A stretch of DNA of 64,000 bases from CAYYUA01 sp964542585. Its GTDB lineage: Bacteria > Bacteroidota > Bacteroidia > CAILMK01 > CAYYUA01. Location: positions 1-64,000 of the forward strand of contig CAZIUI010000011.1 of NCBI GenBank assembly GCA_964542585.1, written 5' to 3'. Within the stretch, counting starts at the first letter, position 1; every line of letters starts with the position of its first letter. A program made the position numbers and the translations under genes. The notes beneath the pieces are model-generated. The model was given only the letters and a program-made list of their open reading frames with translations, was not told where the DNA came from and searched no databases. This document shows positions 53,955-62,142 of the stretch, piece by piece.

Positions 53955-54662
53955 CTAAAACAAAATGCCTAAATCAAGCGAAATGTAGGCTGTTTTGATA
54001 TCATATTTACTTTTATCATCCACCTGTGCAAGCCCATTATGAAAGGTTATTCCTCCATTAAGGTAAGTATCTCCTCCTAATTGATACATGGCACCAAGTC
54101 CAATGTTTACACCAACGTTCATAAACCGCGAATTGACCGTTATGTCTTCCTCCTTATTCGACTCCACGGATCCATTTGAGGACGTTAGTCTTTGTTCAGT
54201 TGCGCGTGACTGTAGGTTAAAACCAGGTGTCATACCAAATTTTCCAAAAAACGTAAAGTAGCCGATTTGGTTGGTTTTAAGCTTAAGATTCAGGGGGAGG
54301 TTCAGGTATTGGAGATCCCAATCCCGGCTAGCAATCTGGAAATCATTCGATGAATTGGTGATAAAATTTTCCCTATCTTTAAAACTGACTTTATACCCCC
54401 CTTGATACATGAGGTGGTGGATACGTATTTCCAGGGCGTAGTTGTCGGCAAACTGGTACGCCCCCATAGCTCCATAGGAAAAGCCAACTTTTAGACCGTC
54501 ATTGTTAACACCGCTCAGATCTTCATTTGCTTTTTGGGTTTTGAACCAGCCAAACATAGGGTTGGCCGTCAGACCAATGCGCCAACCTTTTTTTTCTTCT
54601 TCTTGTGATAGGGCAGAAACACTCAACGTTACCAACAAGGTAGCGCACAAGAGCTTTTTCAT
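53955..54662 (-). CDS. Outer-membrane beta-barrel (porin-like) protein
   Basis: The 235-residue protein has a clear signal peptide (cut near SALSQ) and alternating strands with aromatic girdles (WRIGLTANPMFGWF, GAMGAYQFADNYALEIRIHHL, YFTFFGKFGMTPGF, MNVGVNIGLGAMYQL), ending in DLGILF with a C-terminal Phe as usual for barrel insertion. Length and style fit the OMP_b-brl_2/PorT-like group. The gene is divergent from gldB (41 bp) and 28 nt before nadE, and is probably cotranscribed with nadE. Function unknown; a transport or sensor role is possible. Confidence 0.72.
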   Translation of the reverse strand: MKKLLCATLLVTLSVSALSQEEEKKGWRIGLTANPMFGWFKTQKANEDLSGVNNDGLKVGFSYGAMGAYQFADNYALEIRIHHLMYQGGYKVSFKDRENFITNSSNDFQIASRDWDLQYLNLPLNLKLKTNQIGYFTFFGKFGMTPGFNLQSRATEQRLTSSNGSVESNKEEDITVNSRFMNVGVNIGLGAMYQLGGDTYLNGGITFHNGLAQVDDKSKYDIKTAYISLDLGILF

Positions 54663-54702
54663 AGTTTTGCGAGTTTATATTAGCTTTTGAAAAGCCACTG
54701 CA

Positions 54703-55737
54703 ATGATACAAAAGACCATGCTTCTAGGGGTATTTGCGTTTTTAATAGGACTAAGCGGATGTGATCAAAACGCCAAACCCTGGCTTAAAGCTGATGTTAG
54801 CGAGGTTGAAGTAAACTACAAGTTTGAACGCCTTGCGCCCCAACTTTATGAAGGCCCGCGTTCTAATTTTCAACAACGATTAGATTCACTTTATAAAACG
54901 CATCCCGATTTAGTTAACCTTTACACCACCCAGGTTGTCGGTATTGGACCTCCGAGAAAAGCCACAAATGCTCAACTTTTAGAGCAATTTATTTACGATC
55001 CATACTGGCAAAAAGTCTTCAGGGCTACGCAGTCTACTTTTCAGAATTTAAAAGGATTGCAGCGGGAGCTTACCCAAGCTTTTAAGCATTATCGGCATTA
55101 CTATCCGGAGGACACTATTCCTGACGTTTACACCTTAGTAAAGGGTATTGACATTCGTTACAAGGTGGCTACTTTACAGGATAAGGCGCTGATCATCTTT
55201 TTAGATATGTATCTTGGCAAGGATTACAAATTTTATCCATCTCAGTATCCTGACTATCGGATAGAACGCTTAACACGAAAAAATATGCTACCGGATGTGA
55301 TGGAAACGCTTTTTCAGGAGAAATATCCTGAGGATAGTTTTACCAATAAGTCCTTTTTAAGCAAAATGCTCTACAGGGGTAAAAAGCTTCATTTTATGAA
55401 ATCCATGATGCCACGCCAACATGATACGGCCATTATGCGTTACACCCTTGAGGATTGGAATTGGTGCCTTACCTTTGAAAAAAAGATTTGGAACCATTTT
55501 GTAAATCAGGAACTGCTCTTCGAAACCAACACTAAAAAGTATACAGATTTTCTGAAAGAAGCACCATTCACAAGCGCTGGTGGTATCCCTCCAGAGTCAC
55601 CTCCACGCTTAGGAGCATTTATAGGGTTCCGGATTATTAGGGAATATCGTAGAAACACCTCCCAAACAGAATTGAGCAGGCTGATTCAAAATCAAAATTA
55701 TCAGCAAATTTTAACCAAATCGGGCTATAGCCCTTAA
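54703..55737 (+). CDS. gldB: Gliding motility lipoprotein GldB
   Basis: GldB is a lipoprotein needed for gliding and T9SS function in Flavobacterium johnsoniae, with unclear mechanism (family knowledge). The 344 residues start with lipobox IGLSGC (lipid on Cys19). The mature protein has the family traits LDMYLGKDYKFYPS, GKKLHFMKSMMPRQHDTAIMRYT, W-N-W-C and a final ILTKSGYSP; GldB commonly ends near KKSNYKP. No gldC is adjacent; the next gene is a prohibitin-like protein 12 nt downstream. nadE and an outer-membrane barrel lie on the other side. Confidence 0.9.
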   Translation: MIQKTMLLGVFAFLIGLSGCDQNAKPWLKADVSEVEVNYKFERLAPQLYEGPRSNFQQRLDSLYKTHPDLVNLYTTQVVGIGPPRKATNAQLLEQFIYDPYWQKVFRATQSTFQNLKGLQRELTQAFKHYRHYYPEDTIPDVYTLVKGIDIRYKVATLQDKALIIFLDMYLGKDYKFYPSQYPDYRIERLTRKNMLPDVMETLFQEKYPEDSFTNKSFLSKMLYRGKKLHFMKSMMPRQHDTAIMRYTLEDWNWCLTFEKKIWNHFVNQELLFETNTKKYTDFLKEAPFTSAGGIPPESPPRLGAFIGFRIIREYRRNTSQTELSRLIQNQNYQQILTKSGYSP

Positions 55738-55749
55738 ACTAGATTATTT

Positions 55750-56571
55750 ATGGATAAGCGCTTTATTAGAATTTTTACGTTAGTAGGAGGCATTGTGATC
55801 GTCCTCCTCATTTTTTCAAGTTCCCTTTTTGTAACCATCGGGGCCGGAGAAAAGGGTGTTAAATATCAGCCACTTGCCGGGGGACTGGATAAAGATGATG
55901 TCTATGGTCAGGGATTAAAATTCAAGATGCCCTGGAACTCCATGATCGTTTTTGAGGTGCGGAAGCAGGAAAATAAGCAAACCATGGAAGTCCTTTCATC
56001 AAACGGATTGGATATCGGAGTTGATGTATCTATCCGATACAGACCAAGTGATGACAAAATTGGTTACCTGTATGATGATGTGGGTACCAACTACCTCAAT
56101 AAGATCATAATCCCGGAATTACGATCAGCTACAAGAGAGGTCATTGGGCAGTATAAGCCTGAGGAACTTTACTCTTCCAGTAGAAAAAAGATTCAAAACA
56201 AGATATACGAAAGAACCAGACAGGTTTTGGAAAAAAATAATATCCGCCTGGATGCCATCCTGATCCGCTCAATCAGGTTACCTGACCAGATTAAAAATGC
56301 CATTGAGCAAAAACTAACCGAACAACAGCGCATCCAGCAAAAGGAATACTCAAAAGAAGTGGCCCAAAAAGAAGCCGAACGGGAAAAAATAGAAGCACAA
56401 GGAAAAGCTGATGCCAATGAGATCCTGAACCAAAGCCTGACGGATAAAATTCTTCGAGAAAAGGCTATTAGTGCAACTGAAAAGCTGTCTAAATCTAATA
56501 ACAGTAAAGTAATCGTAGTAGGCAATGGTCAGGATGGTTTGCCCGTAATGCTAAGTGCAGATAAAAAGTAA
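55750..56571 (+). CDS. Prohibitin-like (SPFH/Band 7) membrane protein
   Basis: The 273-residue protein has an N-terminal membrane anchor (about 8-30), an SPFH domain (about 30-190; VTIGAGEKGVKYQPLAGG and SSNGLDIGVDVSIRYRP), and a long coiled coil (about 185-250; EQQRIQQKEYSKEVAQKEAE). SPFH proteins form large rings at the inner membrane and often control proteases or lipid microdomains (family knowledge). A link to gldB is by gene order only: the two lie 12 nt apart on the same strand. Confidence 0.9.
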   Translation: MDKRFIRIFTLVGGIVIVLLIFSSSLFVTIGAGEKGVKYQPLAGGLDKDDVYGQGLKFKMPWNSMIVFEVRKQENKQTMEVLSSNGLDIGVDVSIRYRPSDDKIGYLYDDVGTNYLNKIIIPELRSATREVIGQYKPEELYSSSRKKIQNKIYERTRQVLEKNNIRLDAILIRSIRLPDQIKNAIEQKLTEQQRIQQKEYSKEVAQKEAEREKIEAQGKADANEILNQSLTDKILREKAISATEKLSKSNNSKVIVVGNGQDGLPVMLSADKK

Positions 56572-56619
56572 ACCCTGATTTTTCGACTACTTTGTTCAGC
56601 AGGTAGTAGGAGAAGGGGC

Positions 56620-57222
56620 ATGGCAATGAATTCGCCCTTTGAAAGAACAATTCGGCGGCATCATGTAAAATGGTTGACCTACGGATTGTTCTTACCACTG
56701 GTAATCGTTTCAGGTGGCCTTCTGTTCTATACCTGTTGTGGTAGTTTAAAGACAGTATTGAGTAATTGGCCGTCCAGCATTGTAGAGCAATTAGCTTGGG
56801 TGGCAGGTTTCTTTTTTGCTTATGTGTTGGCAATAGGACTTCATGAGCTTATACATGGGCTTACGTGGATTGCCTTAATTCCCTCAACATGGAAAGTGCT
56901 TAGGTTCGGCTTTTTCAAAAACAGCAAAACCCCTTACTGCCATTTAAAAATTTCTGTTAACCGGAATGTTTATCTCAGCGGGGTGGTTATGCCTGGCCTA
57001 TTGTTGGGCGTAGTCCCTGTTTTAATAGGCCTTTGGCATGGTAATATATTTTTATGGCTTTTAGGGCTTTTTTTAACCTATGCCTCTTTGAATGATGCTG
57101 TTATGGCAGGCTATCTGCTACGTGAAAAATCTGGTAGTTTAATTAAAGACCAACCCAATGCTTTGGGCTATTGGGTTTACCCGTCAGATAGTAGTTTTTC
57201 CAACAACAATGAAAGAGCTTAG
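56620..57222 (+). CDS. DUF3267-like integral membrane zincin (putative metalloprotease)
   Basis: The 200 residues hold about five hydrophobic segments and a HELIHG motif at about residues 75-80 inside a membrane helix, the zinc-binding HExxH of a putative intramembrane or membrane-associated protease. The pattern fits DUF3267. A second metal ligand may be a later acidic residue in NDAVMAGY, but this is a guess. ATG 56620 follows AGGAG. The TAG stop shares bases with the stop of a minus-strand lipoprotein (TTAG at 57219-57222), so the two genes converge with a 4-nt overlap. Substrate unknown. Confidence 0.75.
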   Translation: MAMNSPFERTIRRHHVKWLTYGLFLPLVIVSGGLLFYTCCGSLKTVLSNWPSSIVEQLAWVAGFFFAYVLAIGLHELIHGLTWIALIPSTWKVLRFGFFKNSKTPYCHLKISVNRNVYLSGVVMPGLLLGVVPVLIGLWHGNIFLWLLGLFLTYASLNDAVMAGYLLREKSGSLIKDQPNALGYWVYPSDSSFSNNNERA

Positions 57223-57800
57223 GGTTTTACAGCTTGGAAAGTGCCGTTTAAAACTATGGTTTGGGTACCATCTCCTAATTTAAGGGCCTTTAATTCGCCC
57301 TTTATTCGTTTATCTTCATAGGAGTTAATAACTAACGTTCCCTCTGCTCTGGAAGTTGTCTGGGTCTCGTAAATACTGCCGCCACTGGTTTCTAAGATAG
57401 CGGCTACTGCTTTATCAGGATTGGTTTCTAAGGTTAGTTTTTTGACTAAAAAAGCTTTCGGGGTTAAGCTGGAAGCCTTGTCCAAAATGTATAAGGTCAT
57501 TTTAACAGAATCCTTTGCCGCTTTACCTCCGGTTATTCTAATATTTGTTTGAAATGTCAAAGGACCCGGAACTTGATTTGAAGAATCTTCTAAAACCGTG
57601 AAAGTGGGTGAAAATGAGAAAACGTCATTGATGGCACCCCTAATGCGAATATTTGCCTTACCTTTTGGGCCGGAATCACCACTGTTGTTGGTGTCGCAAC
57701 TGCCCAGTCCGATACCCACTGCTAAGATTAACAGGAGGATGAATAGGTTACCTTCCCCAAACCGCAGTTGGCTGTTTTTTATCAAGCTTAATCTAACCAT
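57219..57800 (-). CDS. Lipoprotein, single-module member of the local family
   Basis: This 193-residue protein has a signal with lipobox GLGSC and a mature start CDTNNSG. The mature part has one module of about 140 residues with the local signature: a loop of the type N-x-Y/N-x-(D/E)-(K/R)-R-(I/V)-x-G near residue 165 (EDKRIKGELKALKL) followed by I-x-L-N-G-x-F-x-A-x-K at the end (IVLNGTFQAVK). It is the most diverged of the eight modules found in five genes (57219-63872). It overlaps the symporter stop by 8 nt, so it is probably cotranscribed with it. Function unknown. Confidence 0.75.
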   Translation of the reverse strand: MVRLSLIKNSQLRFGEGNLFILLLILAVGIGLGSCDTNNSGDSGPKGKANIRIRGAINDVFSFSPTFTVLEDSSNQVPGPLTFQTNIRITGGKAAKDSVKMTLYILDKASSLTPKAFLVKKLTLETNPDKAVAAILETSGGSIYETQTTSRAEGTLVINSYEDKRIKGELKALKLGDGTQTIVLNGTFQAVKP

Positions 57801-59604
57801 GGGAACGGTACACTTTCCTTAATGCCCAAAGCCCCACAATAAAAAAGGCTATTAAAGTGATTCCGATTATATTTTGGCTAAGTAAAAGATACCCAATGCC
57901 AAACATCAGGGCAAATGAAGAGGCCGCAGTCAGGCCCCATTTAAGCAACATTGCTTGAAGTGTACTGCTTTGTCTTTCTTGCGGAAGTAAATGCTGCGGC
58001 CAGAAACCAAATGGTTGAACCTTTTGAGCAAAGGCTTTTAACACCTCCTTATTTACCGGAGGCGTGAGCAAAGTAACTGTTACCGAAACCAATACGCTTC
58101 CAAGAGCACTAAAAAGCAGTAAGTATTCCTGTTTTTGTTGTGGGAAAAAGGCCAGGAAACCCAAGGCCATGATCATAGAAGTGCTAATGCCACTTATTTC
58201 AGTCCATGCATTGGCCCGCCACCATATCCAGCGTAAAATCTGGGGAAGGCCCATGCCGGCTCCCAGCGCAAAAAAGAACTTCCAGGCATCTCCTATGGAT
58301 TCGATCTGCGTGGCAATTAGTACTGATAAAAGCGCCAGCCCTATCACCGTTAGCCGGCTCCGATTTACAAGTTGCTTGTTGGTCGCATTTGGGTTGATCT
58401 CCTGTTTGTAAATATCGTTGATCAAATAACTCGCTCCCCAGTTGATGTGGGTGTCCACTGTACTCATGAAGGCTGCCACTAAGCTGGTGAACACCAAACC
58501 TAAAAGCCCCGGTGGTAGCAAAGCTTTCATTAACAATGGGTAGCCCATTTCCCGATCTTGACCTACTTGGGCACCCGAGGGTAAATTGGCAGCAGGGTCG
58601 CCAAGCGGGAATATGACCAAGCAAACAAGCCCAATAAGCAACCAAGGCCACGTACGAAGTCCGAAATGGGCAAACATGAACCAAAAAGCCCCCTTTTCCG
58701 CATCTTTTTCTGACCGGGCCGTATTGATTCTTTGTGCTAAGTAACCCGACCCATCTGAAAAATACTGCCCCCACCAAAGTACACCTATGTAGATGAGGAA
58801 AATATCAAAAGGGAACAGGTTCCCATCCCAGGAGGGAAAGAATTGAAGTATTTCGCTGCTTTTGTCAGGGTAAATGTTGTGGAGTTGATCAACCAACCCG
58901 TTTAGACCACCCACATGGTTCACTGCTATCACCGTGAAAATCACCGATGCGCTGATAGCCAATAAAAACTGCAATAGATCAGTGAGAATAACGCCACGAA
59001 TGCCACCAATACTGCTGTAAACCATCACAAAAGCAAAAAGGACCAGGACTGTAAGGGTATTGTTAAGCTCGCCTAATAGCAAAAAATCCGGCCATTGCGT
59101 TTGGATGCTCGCAAACGTAGGTTCTCCTAAAAGCTGCGGCCACTTGATAAAAGGGGTGGTGATTTTGTTCATGGCTTTAAACACCCAGCCCATGACCACA
59201 CCATTGATGATGATGCTTAAATAACCCGCTTTGAATAAACGTAGGAAACGCGCTGAAGCTCCGTCATAGCGGATGCCGATAAGCTCAACATCCGTCAGCA
59301 CTTGGCTTGCGCTCCACTTGCGGGCAAAGAAGACCGTCATGGTAGCATAGGTGAGAATACTGCCCCACCATAGCCAATTACCGGCCAGTCCGCTGTTAGC
59401 AACAATACCCGTGATAGCTAGCGGGGTATCAGCTGCGAACGTGGTGGCCACCATGGAGGTGCCCAGCCACCACCAGGGTAGGGAGCGGCCGGCTAAGAAA
59501 TAGGAATCCAGGTTGCGGCTGGCTAGCTTCCTAACCAGAAGCCCAACAACAAAAACAAAGGCAATGTAACCCCCAAGGATGCCCCAATCCAATGCTGTAA
59601 ACAT
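57793..59604 (-). CDS. Sodium:solute symporter family transporter
   Basis: The 603-residue inner-membrane protein has about 13-14 segments and belongs to the SSS (SLC5-like) family: LDSYFLAGRSLPWWWLGTSMVATTFAADTPLAITG at the start includes the helix 1 sodium site region, GGIRGVILTDLLQFLLAI and STVDTHINWGASYLINDIY are the helix 5 and helix 8-type motifs. The substrate (sugar, amino acid, nucleoside or other) cannot be told from sequence. The surrounding lipoproteins on the same strand are not SusD-like. It has a 137-bp gap to the terminator-bearing region upstream, so its promoter may lie within 59605-59668. Confidence 0.88.
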   Translation of the reverse strand: MFTALDWGILGGYIAFVFVVGLLVRKLASRNLDSYFLAGRSLPWWWLGTSMVATTFAADTPLAITGIVANSGLAGNWLWWGSILTYATMTVFFARKWSASQVLTDVELIGIRYDGASARFLRLFKAGYLSIIINGVVMGWVFKAMNKITTPFIKWPQLLGEPTFASIQTQWPDFLLLGELNNTLTVLVLFAFVMVYSSIGGIRGVILTDLLQFLLAISASVIFTVIAVNHVGGLNGLVDQLHNIYPDKSSEILQFFPSWDGNLFPFDIFLIYIGVLWWGQYFSDGSGYLAQRINTARSEKDAEKGAFWFMFAHFGLRTWPWLLIGLVCLVIFPLGDPAANLPSGAQVGQDREMGYPLLMKALLPPGLLGLVFTSLVAAFMSTVDTHINWGASYLINDIYKQEINPNATNKQLVNRSRLTVIGLALLSVLIATQIESIGDAWKFFFALGAGMGLPQILRWIWWRANAWTEISGISTSMIMALGFLAFFPQQKQEYLLLFSALGSVLVSVTVTLLTPPVNKEVLKAFAQKVQPFGFWPQHLLPQERQSSTLQAMLLKWGLTAASSFALMFGIGYLLLSQNIIGITLIAFFIVGLWALRKVYRSHG

Positions 59605-59668
59605 GGAGCTACGGCTTTAATGAAACGGAGCTTGTAAAATTAGGCACAGCCTTCTGTTAAAGCACAAT

Positions 59669-59706
59669 AAAAAAGCAGCCCATCAGTTTCCAAGCTGAAA
59701 GGCCGC
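59669..59706 (-). terminator. Intrinsic terminator after the 59742 lipoprotein gene
   Basis: On the minus strand GCGGCCTTTCAG pairs with CTGATGGGCTGC (two G-U pairs, one mismatch) with an eight-base loop, then TTTTTT. It isolates the symporter gene from the lipoprotein gene upstream. Confidence 0.75.
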
Positions 59707-59741
59707 CAGACTAGTAAAGACAACGGAGAACTGCCGGGTTT

Positions 59742-60683
59742 CTACTTGTAGTATGTAAAGTCACCGTTCAGCGTTATGTTCTTAGAACTGCTATCAGCTT
59801 TTAGTTTGTAATTCGTAATCTGCCCATGAAGTTTTTCCTGGTTGTTGATATTGATTTCTACGGTGCCGTGGCCGGATGGTAACCAGTTCGTATTAGCTTT
59901 TTTGATGGATATATAAGCAAATTCTTCAGGAGTATTTTGACCTAAGGCACTTGCTGAGTAAGTACCGGTACCTAAGTTATCCGGTGTGTAAAAAGTAATC
60001 CCAAGGATATAATGGAGTTGGCCAGAATTACTTTCCGATAGAATTAAAGATAATCTGCCTTGAGGTTTATCAGGACCTGAGTTTGGTTTTTTGGTTAATT
60101 GGGAAGTATATACCGTGTTCAGATTTTTTTGAATATAACCTGATAACTTGATTGCTGCATTGGAAAGTTTTTTAGGAGCACTAAACTGCCCATTGAGTTT
60201 AATGGTCTTTCCGGATTGGGGATTGGTTAACGCAACATTTGTGATGGTTCCTTTTATCCGCGAATCGTTATTTTTGTTAAGATCAATAGTTCCGGAGGTA
60301 CCGTTTGAAACGTTATCATTGCCATTATGCCGGATCCCAATAATAGCCGCTTCATCCGGGATACTGTCAGTTTCTATTCCTGGACGAATTACTTCTATTG
60401 AGCCATTTTTCAAAGGAGGTTTCCGAGCGAATAACAATATAGCTACGCTATCACCAGCCTTATTTTCCCATCCCAGGGTCAGAAGATATCCAACATCTTC
60501 GGCCCGTTTTTTAACACTTGGTTTTATATTGGCTTTGATCTGATCATTAACGGAACCAGACAGGGTGATTTTATTCTCAGCATTCCCGCTACTGTTATCA
60601 TCATCACAGCTAGCAAGCCCCAACAGCAGAAAAAGGGCCAAACGTACAATAAGGCCATTTGGTAAGGACCGAAGTAGAAACAT
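59742..60683 (-). CDS. Lipoprotein with two tandem modules of the local family
   Basis: The 313-residue protein begins at ATG 60683 (a longer reading adds eight residues) with lipobox GLASC and an Asp-rich start CDDDNSSG. Two modules follow: the first ends with NKNNDSRIKGTI and IKLNGQFSAPK, the second with INNQEKLHGQI and ITLNGDFTYYK. Module 2 is the more divergent copy. The Asp run just after the lipid cysteine matches the lipoprotein export signal that sends Bacteroidota lipoproteins to the cell surface (knowledge from Bacteroides, Capnocytophaga and Flavobacterium studies). Role unknown. Confidence 0.78.
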   Translation of the reverse strand: MFLLRSLPNGLIVRLALFLLLGLASCDDDNSSGNAENKITLSGSVNDQIKANIKPSVKKRAEDVGYLLTLGWENKAGDSVAILLFARKPPLKNGSIEVIRPGIETDSIPDEAAIIGIRHNGNDNVSNGTSGTIDLNKNNDSRIKGTITNVALTNPQSGKTIKLNGQFSAPKKLSNAAIKLSGYIQKNLNTVYTSQLTKKPNSGPDKPQGRLSLILSESNSGQLHYILGITFYTPDNLGTGTYSASALGQNTPEEFAYISIKKANTNWLPSGHGTVEININNQEKLHGQITNYKLKADSSSKNITLNGDFTYYK

Positions 60684-60909
60684 AGGGCTCAGTTTAGGGG
60701 TAATCAAAATAAAAACGTCTTCAACTTAAAGCTGATCTTATTTTGGTATTACGACACTTTTTCGACTTGTATACAATAACTTTACAGTATTAAGGATTTA
60801 TAGGTATGAAATTTAAGTCGGTAAGATTGGTCCACCTTGCGGCTCTCCAGTAAAACAGTCAGAAAGCCGCATAAAGGTGAAAGGTGTTATTGAAGGGCTA
60901 TTAAGCGAT
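60684..60909. other. 226-bp intergenic region between two lipoprotein genes
   Basis: It holds a weak hairpin (GCGGCT at 60839-60844 with AGCCGC at 60865-60870) without a T tract, so it is not a convincing terminator. No full TTG/TAnnTTTG promoter pair for the 59742-60683 gene is apparent, although the gap is large enough. Confidence 0.45.
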
Positions 60910-61899
60910 TTATTTAGGAACAGCAAAAGCCCCGTTAGCCGTCACCGTTTTATTATCGCCCTCTAATTTGATACTGTTAATTGTGCCTTCAATTCGGTTT
61001 TCGTTGTTTTTAGTGACCTCAACATTCCCGGATTGATCCACCGTTTTATAGTCAGTCCCTTCATAGGTAACATTTAAGTTAACGAACTGATCCGGCACAT
61101 TGGAAGGATCCTGAACATCTTCATTGTTAAATGCTTCCACCGTATCAGTCTCATTTCCCTCAAGTCCGGTAATGCCAATAGAAACGGTATTGGTGATGTT
61201 ATCCTCACCTTGCCATGTAATGTTAAGGGCGCTGCCACCTAACTGGAAATTCGGTTGGCTCCTGGCTTTGATGTCCTCTTGCTCATCACCCGTCAGGTTG
61301 ACAAAGTTGGTAGAGTCGCTTTCATTCTCGTTTTCATTGGCATTGCCTTTCAGGGCGTTAAACTCGGCATTGATGGTAACCTGCGCATCATCATCCGGGT
61401 TGGGATTATTCAGCGTAACATCATCAATGGTACCGGCTACCCGGTTGTCGTTATTTGTGCTAATGGTCACACTACCGGACTCGCCACTGAAATTCCAGGA
61501 TGTTCCTTCGTACACTATGGATACGGTGGAAAACTGACTTGACGCATTGTTCAGGCTTTCCAGAATATCATAAGTACCAGTTTCGATCTTATTACCGGCA
61601 TTAGTTACCTCGGCTTCTACCTGATTGTCCTGCGCGTCTTTCCAGGATACAGCGAGGGTCGTTATCGGGTTATCGTTTTCCCCGTCTTCCTGTTCTATTT
61701 CCACTTCGATGTCCTCATCCGGCTCGATCTCAGCCTCCACAGCACCTGTAAGGGTTCCTGAGGCCTCATTCTTCTGGAGTTCCGGATCATCAGGACTGCT
61801 GCTGCCATCATCGTCATCATTACAGCTGGATAGGCTAACAAGAATAGGAGCCAGGGCAATAATCCCAAAGGATTTCATAAAAATCTTCCAGGTTTTCAT
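60910..61899 (-). CDS. Lipoprotein with two tandem modules of the local family
   Basis: This 329-residue protein has lipobox SLSSC and start CNDDDDGSS. Module 1 spans about residues 45-185, with STNNDNRVAGTI and VTINAEFNALK; module 2 spans about 200-329, with TKNNENRIEGTI and VTANGAFAVPK. The domains are very acidic (the first has EIEPDEDIEVEIEQEDG). It is the clearest two-module copy: the boundaries are marked by the run NANENENESDS between the modules. A -7 match (TATATTTG on the minus strand at 61936-61943) lies 37 nt upstream. Surface location is expected; binding partner unknown. Confidence 0.8.
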   Translation of the reverse strand: MKTWKIFMKSFGIIALAPILVSLSSCNDDDDGSSSPDDPELQKNEASGTLTGAVEAEIEPDEDIEVEIEQEDGENDNPITTLAVSWKDAQDNQVEAEVTNAGNKIETGTYDILESLNNASSQFSTVSIVYEGTSWNFSGESGSVTISTNNDNRVAGTIDDVTLNNPNPDDDAQVTINAEFNALKGNANENENESDSTNFVNLTGDEQEDIKARSQPNFQLGGSALNITWQGEDNITNTVSIGITGLEGNETDTVEAFNNEDVQDPSNVPDQFVNLNVTYEGTDYKTVDQSGNVEVTKNNENRIEGTINSIKLEGDNKTVTANGAFAVPK

Positions 61900-61935
61900 A
61901 AGGTTCTTGCTTTAAAGTTTTCACTGATTCAACTA

Positions 61936-61943
61936 CAAATATA
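61936..61943 (-). promoter_or_regulatory. Possible -7 element of the 60910-61899 lipoprotein gene
   Basis: The minus strand reads TATATTTG, an exact TAnnTTTG match, with a leader of about 30 nt to the ATG. No TTG at 19-21 nt upstream. Confidence 0.45.
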
Positions 61944-62036
61944 GGGGCTTAAGAGCGCCTAATAGTTGCACTAAGCAAGCTCTCTTTTCTACTGTTCAAT
62001 CTGCAAGCTATCGCATTGCTCAGCATAGTACCCATT

Positions 62037-62073
62037 AAAAAGGCCCAATCAATTCAAGTTGACTGGGCCTTTT
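62037..62073 (-). terminator. Intrinsic terminator after the 62143 lipoprotein gene
   Basis: AAAAGGCCCAATC and GACTGGGCCTTTT form a stem with one mismatch and a 10-nt loop, followed on the minus strand by a T run. It separates two lipoprotein genes, so each is probably its own transcription unit. Confidence 0.8.
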
Positions 62074-62142
62074 ACTAAGTAGACAGTTCACCAGAATTTT
62101 TAATCCTCCGTTTATACTTAAATTCAAAGAGACTTAACCTAT

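Noticed and set aside
57793..59604. The symporter plus lipoproteins as a SusC/SusD-type polysaccharide utilisation locus
   Set aside because: There is no SusC-type receptor, no SusD fold and no glycoside hydrolase; the transporter is an inner-membrane SSS protein.
60839..60870. GCGGCT/AGCCGC hairpin as a terminator
   Set aside because: No T tract follows on either strand, so it is noted only as a weak hairpin.
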